Below are positions 11,667 to 22,651 of a stretch of 57,998 bases of DNA, piece by piece. Position numbers and translations under genes: made by a program. Numbering within the stretch: position 1 is the first letter of the stretch; each line of letters opens with the position of its first letter. The DNA lies in NCBI GenBank assembly GCA_000697335.1, contig JNEM01015577.1:1-57998 (forward strand). The letters run 5' to 3'. The notes beneath the pieces were generated by a model that ran no database searches, was not told where the DNA came from, and worked only from the letters and a program-made list of their open reading frames with translations. This stretch comes from Conidiobolus incongruus B7586 (taxonomy: Eukaryota; Entomophthoromycota; Entomophthoromycetes; Entomophthorales; Conidiobolaceae).

Positions 11667-12101
11667 TGACCACTGTAATTTGGGAGGAAATAGATTTTAA
11701 GAGCTTAAGCGAGGAATCACCAGTGGTAAACGACAGGTTACCACAGAGTTACGGGAAATTGATGGGGTTCACCAAATCAAGTGTAAACGGCTTACTGTAA
11801 ATTGGGGTCTTCGTGTAAAATGATTATCTCATGCTCGTCACAGCTCAACACTTTTGTAGGGGTTACGAGAAAAACTTAGAGACTGGATACTTTTGAAATG
11901 AAGATAAAAGAGATATGTTTATTAGTTCATTCATGATAATCTTATATTAGCTTTCATTGCTGATTTTTATGGATAGGAATGGCTTAGTGACAGAAAGGAA
12001 CACAACCACCCGGTTCAGGAAATGAGTGTTCCCAATGTGACTTCCCGATTCAGTGTGGTAATCGCAGTTTCTTAAGTGATTGACAAGATCATTTCCCATC
12101 A
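11667..12101 (+). mobile_element. Solo LTR, family R1, copy 2
   Basis: A 435-bp unit starting TGACCACTGTAATTTGGG and ending TTTCCCATCA, homologous to 1634-1938 in opposite orientation but with about 130 extra bases in the middle. Flanks are CAAT (11663-11666) and CAAA (12102-12105), a target duplication with one difference. Shared landmarks include GGGAGGAAATAG near the start and GAAATGAAGATAAAAGAGAT in the middle. It is better preserved than the copy near 49.2 kb. Confidence 0.6.
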
Positions 12102-12583
12102 CAAACAATGGAAAGATTAATTAATTTTTTAATGAATCAATAGAATAGTTAGAACGAATATTCACAATATCAAAAGATTTCTATCAATAAATTTATGAAG
12201 GATATCAACTATTGGTTATTAATTCATAGATAAAAACTCATATAAACACCCAAATGCTAGGAAGTAATTTAATTTTTATAATATAATCAATATGTACTAA
12301 ATCTTTAATTCATTTTGGATATATTATAATAATGATTAAAATAGGTTTATAATAAAATATAAGGAGAATAATAGTTTAAATCAATTCATATCCTAAAATT
12401 TCAAGATAATTAATAGAGATTTATAATTAATATTTTATTAAAACTCGTTTCAATTGTCAAAATCGAAGTAATCTAACATCATATCAATATATCTTCTATA
12501 ATCTAATACCATTTAGTAACTAAGATCAATTTGGTTCCATTGAATCGTATTTTACCATGAATTGATTCATAATTTCCCAGAAT
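12102..12583. other. 3' flank of the Sec14-like gene
   Basis: AT-rich spacer. No gene seen. Confidence 0.4.
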
Positions 12584-13495
12584 CTAAAATTTCCAAGGTC
12601 CCATATTAGATTGATGACAACCTCCAACACAGTTACAAGAACCTCCATAGATTTGAGGTAAATTCCGAGTATCGATATAATTGAGTAATTCTTTAGAATA
12701 ACAAGATCCCAATATTGAGATTTTATTCAAAGTTCTCTCATTTAAAAACCCTTTAATTAAATTGAATGTTGCTCGAAATAGGAATGGTGTATTAATGACA
12801 AAGATCTAAGCTAATTGATTAATCTTTGAATATTATTATAAAAAAATTTTTTTGCAAGTTTTTACCTTGAAAGTAGTTTCGGGATAATAATTTTGACCAA
12901 TATAAGCGATTTTTCGAAGAAATGGAATCCATGATGGCAATTGTGTGAGTTCTAAGTTCTTGAGATCCAGTATCGTCACACTCTGATTAATAGGACTATT
13001 GGCTTCTTTGGAACATGCTGGAAATCTATTACGATACAAATTTTCGCAATTGACAATAAATTGAGAGACTATTAATTCAAAAATGAGCTCATTCCTTTGG
13101 TGTGTAGTTTCAATATCAGTGCACAGTATGTCATACAATGACTGTAGTTTTAATTTTCCAAGTTGTTCAATATAAATGGGATGATGGTCTAAATCGGTAC
13201 CATGATAAAATCTTGGGTACAAATTGGCCACCTCTTTGGCTTTTGGCATTTCAAAAGTTTGGACCAAGTTGTCAATATCAATTTCTTTTCTCCAGTCTTC
13301 AAATTGAACTATCATATCGTAGGTTTGATTGAGATCGAATTCTCGAGCTCTTAAAAATCTCAATAACATATGATTATCATGCCTATCCGCATAAAAATAA
13401 TTGTTCTGTTTGAGTTGCAGCTTCAAATTTTCCAATACATTATGTTGATGAGATGTTAAATTACCAATTCTACCGGTATTGAATGAAAAAGTCAT
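12584..13495 (-). CDS. Sec14-like CRAL-TRIO phosphatidylinositol/lipid-transfer protein (two exons)
   Basis: Two exons, 13495-12866 (210 codons) and 12805-12584 (73 codons plus stop), give 283 aa, close to the usual Sec14 length of about 300. The N-terminal CRAL-TRIO_N part (about 10-75) holds DNHMLLRFLRAREFDLNQTY and a WRKEID motif. The lipid-binding CRAL-TRIO domain follows, with YPRFYHGTDLDHHPIYIEQ, then VTILDLKNLELTQLP and IGQNYYPETTFK. Exon 2 continues as IFVINTPFLFRATFNLIKGF, a match to the Sec14 continuation, and ends GGSCNCVGGCHQSNMGPWKF, where the Cys-rich GG-C-CGGC-S-MGPW ending is typical of fungal Sec14 homologues. The family exchanges phosphatidylinositol and phosphatidylcholine between membranes and supports Golgi secretion. 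It is the only spliced gene I find here and has no obvious tie to its UGT neighbours. Confidence 0.9.
12806..12865 (-). other. Intron of the Sec14-like gene
   Basis: A 60-nt intron starting GTAAAA directly after the AAG codon of ETTFK and ending GCTTAG before ATC (Ile) of IFVINTPF. It is phase 0. Without removing it, translation runs into a stop 8 codons later and loses the conserved C-terminal domain. Confidence 0.85.
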
Positions 13496-15885
13496 TTATT
13501 ATAAATACAACTGTTAATCCAGTAATAATACAATTTCTCAACTTGAAAAATATCAACAAACTCTATTCAGCTAAAAAACAATTTAGAGTTAATTCCTCAT
13601 ATTATATACCTTTTACCACTATTTATATTGATTTTAAAGTTTCAATCCAAATTGAGGGAGTTACAATAAAATTCTCACAATCCACATAATAATTTCATCT
13701 GAATTATATTTCAATTTTAATTGGTCAAATTTTTAATTTCATCAAATTTAATAATTTGAGGATTATTATTATGAAAATTGGATTTTAATGGGATAATATA
13801 ATTTAGCGAGATTTTCAAGATCCGATGATTCGGTTAAATAGTTGGTTTCAATAACTTGGTGCAGTGATTAATAATTTTAAATTATAAATCGAAGGATTTA
13901 AAGTTTTTATATACTAAAAATATTAGTTATAAAATAATACGTAATATGTGATTATATTCTGATATAAAAACTAACGATTTAAAGTGATAAAATAGAATAT
14001 AACCAATAATATTTAATTATTATCTTTCAATTAAACTACAGGTTGTCGATCATTGCTGATAAAACTAGATTTAAATGTGAGTTTAATATTATTAATATAT
14101 TCATAGAATACCTCATCTCTAATCTTTAATTAAGATAAATTAAATAAAGTTTTAACTGAAATAATTATTTAAGGGATTTTCAAATGGGTCAGATGATATT
14201 AAAATATAATTTAAATGATTTATAAATTTCTTAACAATTTTAAAATTTAATAGATTTAAATACAAATATAAAACACAATTAAAAATGTAAATTTAATATA
14301 AATATATATTTTTAATACTTAAAATTTTTTAAATATATAACTATATATTGACAATTGGTTTGTATAATTCATCTTCTATTATGAATAATTAAGCATATTA
14401 TACTTTTGTATATTTTTTTGTTTGAGATTTTACATAAATTTTATCGATTTAGAATCTTTGCTAAGCAATTTTGAATATTGAATTTTCACATACAGTCAAT
14501 GAATGATATTCTCATTAATTAATATATTTTAAATTTGATTTAAAATTAAATATTTTTTTATTGACAATAGAAAGTATAAATATAAATATTTAACAAAATA
14601 TTTTTATATAAAATGATATAATTGAATAATATCTATCAGTTCTATTGATTTTACAATAACGTAGTATATATTGAAATCAATCATTTTAATAAAACCAACC
14701 TTTTATGGTAATTTGATTGATTTCAAATATAGAATTTAAGTTAATTAAATTTATAAGCAAAATCTAATTTATCAATTAAATAGCTTTTAACGCTGATAAA
14801 TCACAAGTGAGAAATTTGGCATGATTGCAAATAATTATAAATTAATAAAATATATTGATAAAAAACGAATTTTACATATATTATGGGATAGAATATATTA
14901 ATAGATCATTTTTGATATTATTATTAAAGAATTAGAATATAATTAATTAAATTTGAATTAATTAAAATATTACAATTGTATTTTTTTAATTATAAATTTA
15001 AATTTTAAATTAAAATCAAATTAAGCCAAAGCACCTTTGAAACAAACAAGGAAATTAAAATAAAGTTGATTGGCTATTTAAATTAATGAAATAGTAATTT
15101 CATTAGCATATTTATATCTCAGTTCGAAGCAATAGAAAGTTATGATTTGAATGTTTAAGTTTCCATCCATTAGGGAAATAATATTTTGGGTTTCTATATA
15201 TAAAATTAATAATATTATGGTTGTTAATTTTATATATAAAAATTTGAATTGAAGTTTTTTTAATTATTATACTGATTTTAAATAGAATATTTAACAATTT
15301 TTCTAATATTTATTAATTCCACAAATGATAATATAACCTCAATATTAAAATATGATCTGCATACATTTCAAATTATAATATTCTTCGATAAAATGAATGT
15401 CAAATATGTTCTTTATTAATATATTAAATTTATTACTGTTGAAAATAATAATATAATTGGAATAGAATATTTTAAATACTAATGCCATTTTCAAAATATT
15501 TAAATTCACTTGTTAATGTTTTAGATTTATACCTTCTATATGTTTTTTCAAGTTGATAAATGTTTCAAATAAATATTTAGAGGTATATATTTAACTTTAT
15601 ATAATTTTATAAATAATTACTTTATTGAGACAATTTTCGAATAAGTATATTATAATTTATCAGAATAGCATTGAATTGGCAGGATCATCTATTGGTAAAA
15701 ACAAATTATCGAGATATAAAATAATAAATAATTGAATCATGAATAATGAAATGTGGAACTAAAATTAAGGAATGAAAATAGATACATTAAAAATAACTAC
15801 ATCATCTTTAAAATTGATTTTCAGTATCTTATTATTAAAAATTTGAAATTTTCAGTCGTTTATACTTTCATAAATGTAATTATAA
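13496..15885. other. Gene-free stretch
   Basis: About 2.4 kb of AT-rich sequence upstream of the Sec14-like gene. Short open frames here lack any recognisable motif. No tRNA or clear transposon similarity seen. Confidence 0.4.
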
Positions 15886-15963
15886 GACCAAATGGCCTAG
15901 TCAAAATATATACACAGAAAGCACACAGGATTTCCCGTGTATGATCAAATCCAGTTATTGTCA
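15886..15963 (+). pseudogene. tRNA-Ser(AGA) relic
   Basis: Aligns end to end with the two intact tRNA-Ser genes: ATGGCC-TAG for ATGGCCGAG, CAGAAAGCACA in the anticodon arm, GGATTTCCCGTGTA in the variable arm, ATCAAATCC in the T-arm and TTGTC at the 3' end. The anticodon arm and the acceptor stem no longer pair properly. It lies about 670 bp upstream of UGT2. Confidence 0.75.
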
Positions 15964-16578
15964 TTAAATTTGTTAACAATTGACTTGAGATCACAGTTTT
16001 AATAACAAAATAATTTTACATCGTTCAGTATAATAACAACAATTTCAAAATTTATATTTTTCATCCATTCTATAAAATCATTGATTTATAAATAATTAAA
16101 ATTTATTAATAATTGTAGATAATAAGACAGTATTAAAATGCTTAATTCAAAATATAAACTACATTAAGTAATAATAAAATAAATTCTAATTTTTCAATTG
16201 TACCTTTAATAAAAATTATATATATTATATATTTCATTTTGATTATATTATACAAACTAGTATTTTTAAAAATCTTTGTACTTACTTTATTAATATCCTT
16301 GAGAATAATTTAAAAATATTAAACTTCGGCTAATTACGGAATAATAATTTAAAGATTTTTATTTTGATTCCAATATTATAAATAAATATTGTAAATTTTA
16401 AAATATAGTAAATCAAAAAAAAGATATGAGAATTTAGTCTATTTGAATATATGATCTCTAAATATTTTAATTTTGAATAAATATGATTCATTATAATAAA
16501 TATTTATATTGATTATCCATTCAAAAATTTTAATTTAAAGTTTTGTGGATATAGTTAAAAATTGTTCATCAGTTCGAG
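15964..16578. other. Upstream region of UGT2
   Basis: AT-rich spacer. Nothing recognisable before the TATA box. Confidence 0.4.
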
Positions 16579-16586
16579 TATAAAAG
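16579..16586 (+). promoter_or_regulatory. TATA box of UGT2
   Basis: TATAAAAG, 54 nt upstream of the ATG. An A-run (A12, ending in the ATG) immediately precedes the start codon. Confidence 0.65.
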
Positions 16587-16632
16587 GATCCATTGGATCA
16601 AATAAGTTTTAAATGAATTTCAAAAAAAAAAA

Positions 16633-18294
16633 ATGAAAGTTCATATTTGGTCAATTTTAACAATATTAATAAATTCGATAAATAGCGAATCAGCTAAAAT
16701 ACCTCTTGATAAGCCATTAAATATTGGAGTATCGATCACTTTTGCAACCAGATCTCATATCAAATATTTACTTGAAATTTTAGAACCTCTCAGTCAAAAG
16801 GGTCACAAAATCACATATTTATCAATTGATCAATTTAAACACTTTGGAAAAGCTTACAATGTTTCACACTATTCAATCGGTAATGTTGCGATGGAATCCC
16901 CAGTATTTGGTTATATGAAACCAATTACCTCTAAGGACTCTGTCTACCAATCTCAAGATCGATTGATTCCAACGATGGCCTCTCTATATGAAACTACCTT
17001 TGTCAAATATGAGCAATTTTATAGGCAAAAAAAGCCTGATTTGATGATTTGTGATTTTATGGCCAATAGTTGTATCGAATCAGCTGCCAAAAATGCTGTA
17101 CCTTTAATTATTGGCCATCAATCCCTTATATTTTCAATCCAGGCACCTTATTTGACAATCAACGCAATGTTTGAACCTACTTCAATTGCTGATTTTAATT
17201 TTTGTCAAAGATTCAAGCATGCTATTATTGATCCAATTGTACTAGTCTGGAATGTTTTACCAATTGTTAACGCCGTGGCACCTTCTAGAGCATATCACAA
17301 AATTCCAGTTGATACTTCCTTCCCTCCATTGAGCTACATGGGCTTGAATATTGCTAATACCTATATTGGTTTTGAAAATCCTAGAAAGATTCCATCTCAT
17401 TTTAACTTAATAGGCCCAGTTTTGAGTGATAAAATCCGAGACTTGCCAAGCGATATCAAGTCATTTTTAAATACTCATAAAAAAGTTATTTATGTAGCAT
17501 TTGGGTCCATAGTTCATTTAAGACGTGAATTGATTCGAAATCTTTTACACCACTTTCAAAAAGCTTTAAATCAAAATATTATCGACGGTGTCATTTGGGG
17601 CGGTTTAGTCAATACTAATTTAAATAATTTCCCCTCTAGTTATTCTGTTGGCAGTTTTGAATTTAACACTGATATAATTGTTAACAACACGCATCCTAAT
17701 TTTAAATTATTGAAATGGGCCCCTCAAGAAGCTATTTTGAATCATCCTAACACCAAACTCTTCCTATCTCATGGAGGTCTTGAAAGTATCTATGAATCCT
17801 TACGCGCCGGAACTCCAGTGTTGGCACTTCCTTTCTTCGCTGACCAGCCCAGAAATGCAATGCTTCTTACCGAAAATGGTGTTGGAGACTATCTGGAATG
17901 GCCGACAATGAGTAATGAAGTGATATATCAAAAATTTAAGAAATTACTCGATCCAAACAACTTGGAACTTCAATCCAAATTACGCCAATTTCAACTCATT
18001 ACAAAATTCAGTAGTCAACGCAAATCGATGGCTAGTGACCTCATTGAAACTTATGCTTATAGTGCAAGGTTTTGTAGAGTTCACGAAACTCCTAAGCCCT
18101 TCGAAATTCCTTGCGAGGTGAAACCTTTCTTGCCTCTGGATTATCAGATGCCTAGTTATAAAGCCAACTTATACGATGTCTACGCTACTGCTCTTCTGAT
18201 TTTATTTGGTATTTTAGGTGGTTTTGGCTATGGTATTTGTACCTTATTTACCAAATTATTTAAAAAATCTGAAAGAAAACAAAAAGAAGAATAA
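16633..18294 (+). CDS. UDP-glycosyltransferase UGT2 (ER membrane)
   Basis: A 553-residue GT-B glycosyltransferase. Signal peptide about 1-18. ATRSHIKYLLEIL puts the likely catalytic His at 42; DLMICDF puts its Asp partner at 141, 99 residues later, a spacing like that of plant UGT71G1 (His22/Asp121). The family-specific block GFENPRKIPSHFNLIGP links the two lobes. LKWAPQ, FLSHGGLESIYESL (377 onward) and FADQPRNA (Asp404, Gln405) form the UDP-sugar site. Membrane segment about 515-540, then a basic tail ending KQKEE. It converges on UGT3 with tRNA-Ser between them. It is closest to UGT4 in the WGGLxNTN region and the signature. Acceptor unknown. Confidence 0.95.
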   Translation: MKVHIWSILTILINSINSESAKIPLDKPLNIGVSITFATRSHIKYLLEILEPLSQKGHKITYLSIDQFKHFGKAYNVSHYSIGNVAMESPVFGYMKPITSKDSVYQSQDRLIPTMASLYETTFVKYEQFYRQKKPDLMICDFMANSCIESAAKNAVPLIIGHQSLIFSIQAPYLTINAMFEPTSIADFNFCQRFKHAIIDPIVLVWNVLPIVNAVAPSRAYHKIPVDTSFPPLSYMGLNIANTYIGFENPRKIPSHFNLIGPVLSDKIRDLPSDIKSFLNTHKKVIYVAFGSIVHLRRELIRNLLHHFQKALNQNIIDGVIWGGLVNTNLNNFPSSYSVGSFEFNTDIIVNNTHPNFKLLKWAPQEAILNHPNTKLFLSHGGLESIYESLRAGTPVLALPFFADQPRNAMLLTENGVGDYLEWPTMSNEVIYQKFKKLLDPNNLELQSKLRQFQLITKFSSQRKSMASDLIETYAYSARFCRVHETPKPFEIPCEVKPFLPLDYQMPSYKANLYDVYATALLILFGILGGFGYGICTLFTKLFKKSERKQKEE

Positions 18295-18737
18295 TTTTAT
18301 TTAATTTTTTTATTTTAAAATAATTTATAAATTAATTTTTATTTATTTTTAATATTATTTTAACTTTTAATAATATTTTTAAAAGGATTTAAATCATTCT
18401 AAATATTATAAATTGAAATCAATTGTCATTACTTAAATAATTTAATGTTAAATATTTTCTAGTAAATTAAATATTATTTAAAATTTATAGAGCAATTTTA
18501 TTATATATTGGGATGTATCAGGATATAAATAAATGTAAAAGGAAAATAAAGGGAAAAAATGATATAGAACATATAAATAGAAATGAAAAATAGAATTAGA
18601 ATTATGAATCATGTAAAAATTGAAAAAATAGAAACTAAAAATAATTGAAATAATTTAATAGTGTATCATGTTTTGAATAGATTTTCATTTTAAATCATTA
18701 TTAATAGTTTTGATTGATAAAAAGTGTAATGAATTAG
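18295..18737. other. 3' flank of UGT2
   Basis: AT-rich spacer before tRNA-Ser. No gene seen. Confidence 0.4.
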
Positions 18738-18818
18738 GACAAGATGGCCGAGTGGTTAAGGCGTGTGCCTAGAAAGCACATGGGATTTCCCGCGTAGGTT
18801 CAAATCCTGCTCTTGTCG
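18738..18818 (+). tRNA. tRNA-Ser(AGA)
   Basis: 81 nt, identical to the tRNA at 8378-8458 on the other strand; same stems and AGA anticodon. A T6 run about 30 nt downstream can act as terminator. It lies between the convergent UGT2 and UGT3. Confidence 0.95.
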
Positions 18819-19372
18819 TTAATTTATGACGTCTATTTATACATCATTTTTTAATTGCACTATTCAAATTTTAATTTATTTCTCAATATTTAATTATTCA
18901 TTAATTTTAAATAATTTTTTTTTACATTTCTTAGTAAATAGCCATATAAGTTATTTAAATTATAAAATAATTTTAATCGGATTTAGCATTTAATTTTCTA
19001 ACTCAACTAAAATATTTGAATAATATTATTATTTTGAGTTAGTATTATTTATATTAGGCTTTTATAAGAATCAATTTAAATTTCATAGATATATCTATAA
19101 GTTAATTTATTATTTATGATAGCTAAAATTGTTATAAAATCTATAAATTTAGATTTAAAATTGATATTTAAGAAATTGTTATTTGTTATTAGTATATTAT
19201 TAAAAAGGATAAAAAGGATCAATATGTTTGATTTTATATTATAATAGAGGATAATTTATTAATTGATTGATATAATTGTAAAAATATCAATACAAAATTT
19301 ATTGATTAATTCAAGATAAATTAAAATTTATTTGCTTGTAATAGATAATATTAATTAAAAATATTGATAAAT
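18819..19372. other. 3' flank of UGT3
   Basis: AT-rich spacer. No gene seen. Confidence 0.4.
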
Positions 19373-21031
19373 TTATTCCTGCTTTTGTTTAGTATAAATG
19401 TTAAATAATTTGCAAATGGTCTTGAAAAATGAATAAATAATTGCGATGGTCACAGTTGATACAATTATGGCAGCAGTGGCATATACATCTATAAGATTAG
19501 CTTTTATCGACGACATCTTTTTATCCAACGGTAAGAAAGGTTTCATTTCGCAAGGTGATTCAAAAGGTTTTGGAGTACTGAATTTCCGACAAGTTTGAGC
19601 ACTATAGGCGTAGGTTTCGATCAGGTCGGCAGCCATGAGTTTGCGCTTGCTACTGAAATTGGTGATCAATTTCAATTGTCTCACCTTTGACTGGAGTTCA
19701 AGATTATTAGGATCTAGCAACTTGAAAAATTTTTGGTATATTTCTTCATCATTCATTGAGGCCCAATCAATATAGTCGCCTACTCCATTTTCGTAAACAA
19801 GCATTGCATTTCTGGGCTGATCGCCCATGAATGGAAGAACTAGCATAGGAGTACCGGCACTGAGGGATTCGTAGATACTATCCAAACCACCGTGTGATAA
19901 GAATAATTTAGTGTTAGGATGATTCAAAATTGATTGTTGAGGTGCCCACTTAAGCAATTTGAATTTATCATGAGTTCCATCAAGGATTGATTTGGTAAAA
20001 TATTCCTTTGTATCGACTTTAAAGGATTTTGGAAAGCGATCCATATTGCTATTGGCTAATCCACCCCACATAATACCATCTAAAATGCCATCATTTAAAG
20101 CTCTTTGAAAATACTGCAACAGTCTTTCGGCAACTTCCGGCCTAAGCTGAATGAATGATCCAAAAGCCACATAGAGCACTTTAGATTTACTATCTATAAA
20201 ATTTTGAACTTCTTCTGGTAAAACATGATAATCATCAGCCAAGATTGGGCCAATTACATGCATGTTAGATGGAATCTTTCTAGGATTTTCAAACCCGATA
20301 AACGAATTCACAAGGCCCAATCCCATATGGCCAAGAATGGGGAATTCATAAGCAATAGGGACATTGTATTGATTCCTCAATTCTGACATAGAATTGATAG
20401 CTGGAAAGGCATCTAAAATTAATTTAAATGGATCAATCAGTGCATGCTTCATCCTCTGCAAAAATGAATAGTTCTCAATAGTTGTAGATTCCAGGATTCC
20501 GTTCACAGTTAAATAAGGAGCAGGACTTGAGAACATTAAAGATTGGTAACCCATCATCATTGGAATAGTATGCTTAGCAGCTGATTCTAAACAAGCGTGA
20601 GCGAAAAAATCACAAATCATCAAATCTGGCTTTTCCTCCTTGTAAAATTTCTCATATACTGGGAAACTTGATTTATATAATTTAGGAAAAAGGTTTTTCA
20701 ATTCGTTCATTCCTTTCATCATATTTTCGTTCTTGTTAAATGGCATCAATTCGCCCGAGTTATTATCATTGATTTTGACATTGCCCAATGAAATATGAGT
20801 AACATTATAGCCATTTCCAAATCGCTTGAATTCATCCATAGAAAGGTATGTAACACGATGTCCCTTTTTACTCACTTCTTCGAGAATTTCTAATAGGTAC
20901 TTGATATGAGATCTAGTAGCAAAATTAATCGAAACACCAATGTGTAAACGACTATCATTTTCAAGGATTGTAGATTGACTAGAAATTACGCATGTCAAGA
21001 GTGATAAACAGGATAAAATACTCAATTTCAT
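19373..21031 (-). CDS. UDP-glycosyltransferase UGT3 (ER membrane)
   Basis: 552 residues. Signal peptide about 1-18 (MKLSILSCLSLLTCVISS). His42 in ATRSHIKYLLEIL and Asp141 in DLMICDFFA form the likely catalytic pair. Then GFENPRKIPSNMHVIGP, LKWAPQQSILNHP, FLSHGGLDSIYESLSAG and MGDQPRNA of the donor site, and DLIETYAYSAQTC before the membrane segment (about 515-540). The tail ends KQKQE. It shares NATIENYSFLQRMKHALIDP-like wording with UGT5, which is probably its nearest relative. It is convergent with UGT2 and divergent from UGT4, with 1.6 kb between the two starts. Confidence 0.95.
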   Translation of the reverse strand: MKLSILSCLSLLTCVISSQSTILENDSRLHIGVSINFATRSHIKYLLEILEEVSKKGHRVTYLSMDEFKRFGNGYNVTHISLGNVKINDNNSGELMPFNKNENMMKGMNELKNLFPKLYKSSFPVYEKFYKEEKPDLMICDFFAHACLESAAKHTIPMMMGYQSLMFSSPAPYLTVNGILESTTIENYSFLQRMKHALIDPFKLILDAFPAINSMSELRNQYNVPIAYEFPILGHMGLGLVNSFIGFENPRKIPSNMHVIGPILADDYHVLPEEVQNFIDSKSKVLYVAFGSFIQLRPEVAERLLQYFQRALNDGILDGIMWGGLANSNMDRFPKSFKVDTKEYFTKSILDGTHDKFKLLKWAPQQSILNHPNTKLFLSHGGLDSIYESLSAGTPMLVLPFMGDQPRNAMLVYENGVGDYIDWASMNDEEIYQKFFKLLDPNNLELQSKVRQLKLITNFSSKRKLMAADLIETYAYSAQTCRKFSTPKPFESPCEMKPFLPLDKKMSSIKANLIDVYATAAIIVSTVTIAIIYSFFKTICKLFNIYTKQKQE

Positions 21032-21091
21032 GTTGAATTTTTATCTTGATAAAAAAATATCAACCAATTAAGATGATATCTATCTAACTTA

Positions 21092-21099
21092 TATTTATA
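21092..21099 (-). promoter_or_regulatory. TATA box of UGT3
   Basis: TATAAATA on the minus strand, starting 68 nt upstream of the ATG. Confidence 0.6.
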
Positions 21100-22592
21100 C
21101 TAACATATCAATGTGGATATATTTTGTAATTGTATCACAAATCGATTTATATTATTGGGTTTTCGGAATTTTTCGTATAACACACGAATATAATTTTTGT
21201 GAGGGTTTTGAAGCTAAAATTAAATATAACCGAAAAATATATTGAGTAATGATTTATTATAAAATCTTTACTTTAGTAAGTAACATTTTATTTATTGCAA
21301 TATATAGAAACTATTTTAAATTTAAACTATAAAATCACTTTATTATAAATTTAACTCAAAACTCTTTCCTAAAGGCTGTTATAAACATAATTTTGTAATA
21401 TCTGTACCAATATTAATCTCATTATAATCAAATAAATATAATTCTGCTTAACATTAATAATATTTACATCCTCTTATATTAATGGATTTTTGAAAGTTAT
21501 AATGCTAATAATACAAATAATCATTTAATATTTTTAGTAATCAATGTATAAGAAGCATTTGCCAGTTTATTTATGCTTGTGTATTTCAAAAGGAAAAATA
21601 TTCAAAAACCGAAATTTCGGTTGTTAATTATTATTCCTAAATTAAGATTAATACTATATTTAAATTGTTTAATTTATAAGTAATATTCAAAATATTAACT
21701 AACATTCAATTTATCCCTATTGTGAAATCTAAATGAGAAATTGTATAGTATATAATTTGATATTCTTATTTCCAACTACATCATTTAACAAAAATAATTA
21801 TAAATTTCGAATTGATAATAAATGTAGCATTTGATAACCGAAATAAAATCCCAAATTTTACTAAACAAATTGTTTCATCTGATGCAATAGTTTTTCTAGT
21901 ATATTCTCGAATATTCTATCTAAGTGTCAGATGCTGTAATTAATTCAAATCGAAGGTTGTACTTTTGATTTAAATATTTGTATTCATAATCAATATTTGG
22001 ATATAAACCTAACAAGCTAAATTGATTATATTGTTTAGTATTTTTGCTATTAAAATTGCATTTTACTATAATTTTAATGCATATTAGAAGTTATTATATA
22101 TATAATGCTGAAATATATATTTGTTGCTTTTGTTAACTATTGCTATCGAATTATTTATAAATTGTAGATTATTAAAAATATCAAGTCCATTGATCTATAT
22201 ATATTAATCTCAATATAATATAATTACCACTAAGCAAAATCATCTAAAACTTAATATTCTGCTTTTTAACAAAGTTTATAATGTATAATGAAAATTATCA
22301 ACAAATCAAATGACATTACTCATTCAGAACAGAGTTTTCAAATACTCACTCTAATTTATCAATTTTATTGGTTAATTTTATCAAAACCTGATTATCGCTA
22401 GTCAGAACCTAAAATCCATAAAATATCCAATTTATTGGGAATTTTGATTATTAAATTGGATCATGTCATCAATTTAGGATAATTTTTTATAGGACAAAGT
22501 AAAAATATTTGAAATTAGATACTAAATTAGTTAATCGAATGGTATTCAAGCATTTTTAATGAATACAGTTTATTTTAAGTTTTTGTTCAAAG
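21100..22592. other. Divergent intergenic region between UGT3 and UGT4
   Basis: 1.5 kb between two head-to-head genes, with a TATA box near each edge. It could hold shared upstream control sites, but I see no clear operator-like repeat. Confidence 0.4.
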
Positions 22593-22600
22593 TATAAATA
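22593..22600 (+). promoter_or_regulatory. TATA box of UGT4
   Basis: TATAAATA, starting 59 nt upstream of the ATG. Confidence 0.6.
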
Positions 22601-22651
22601 CCTAGATGTATTGTAATGTTTGATTAATGATTTCTAATATTTATTTCAAAG

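Noticed and set aside
13483-13689. 68-codon open frame opposite the start of the Sec14-like gene
   Set aside because: It overlaps the Sec14 start on the opposite strand and has no recognisable domain.
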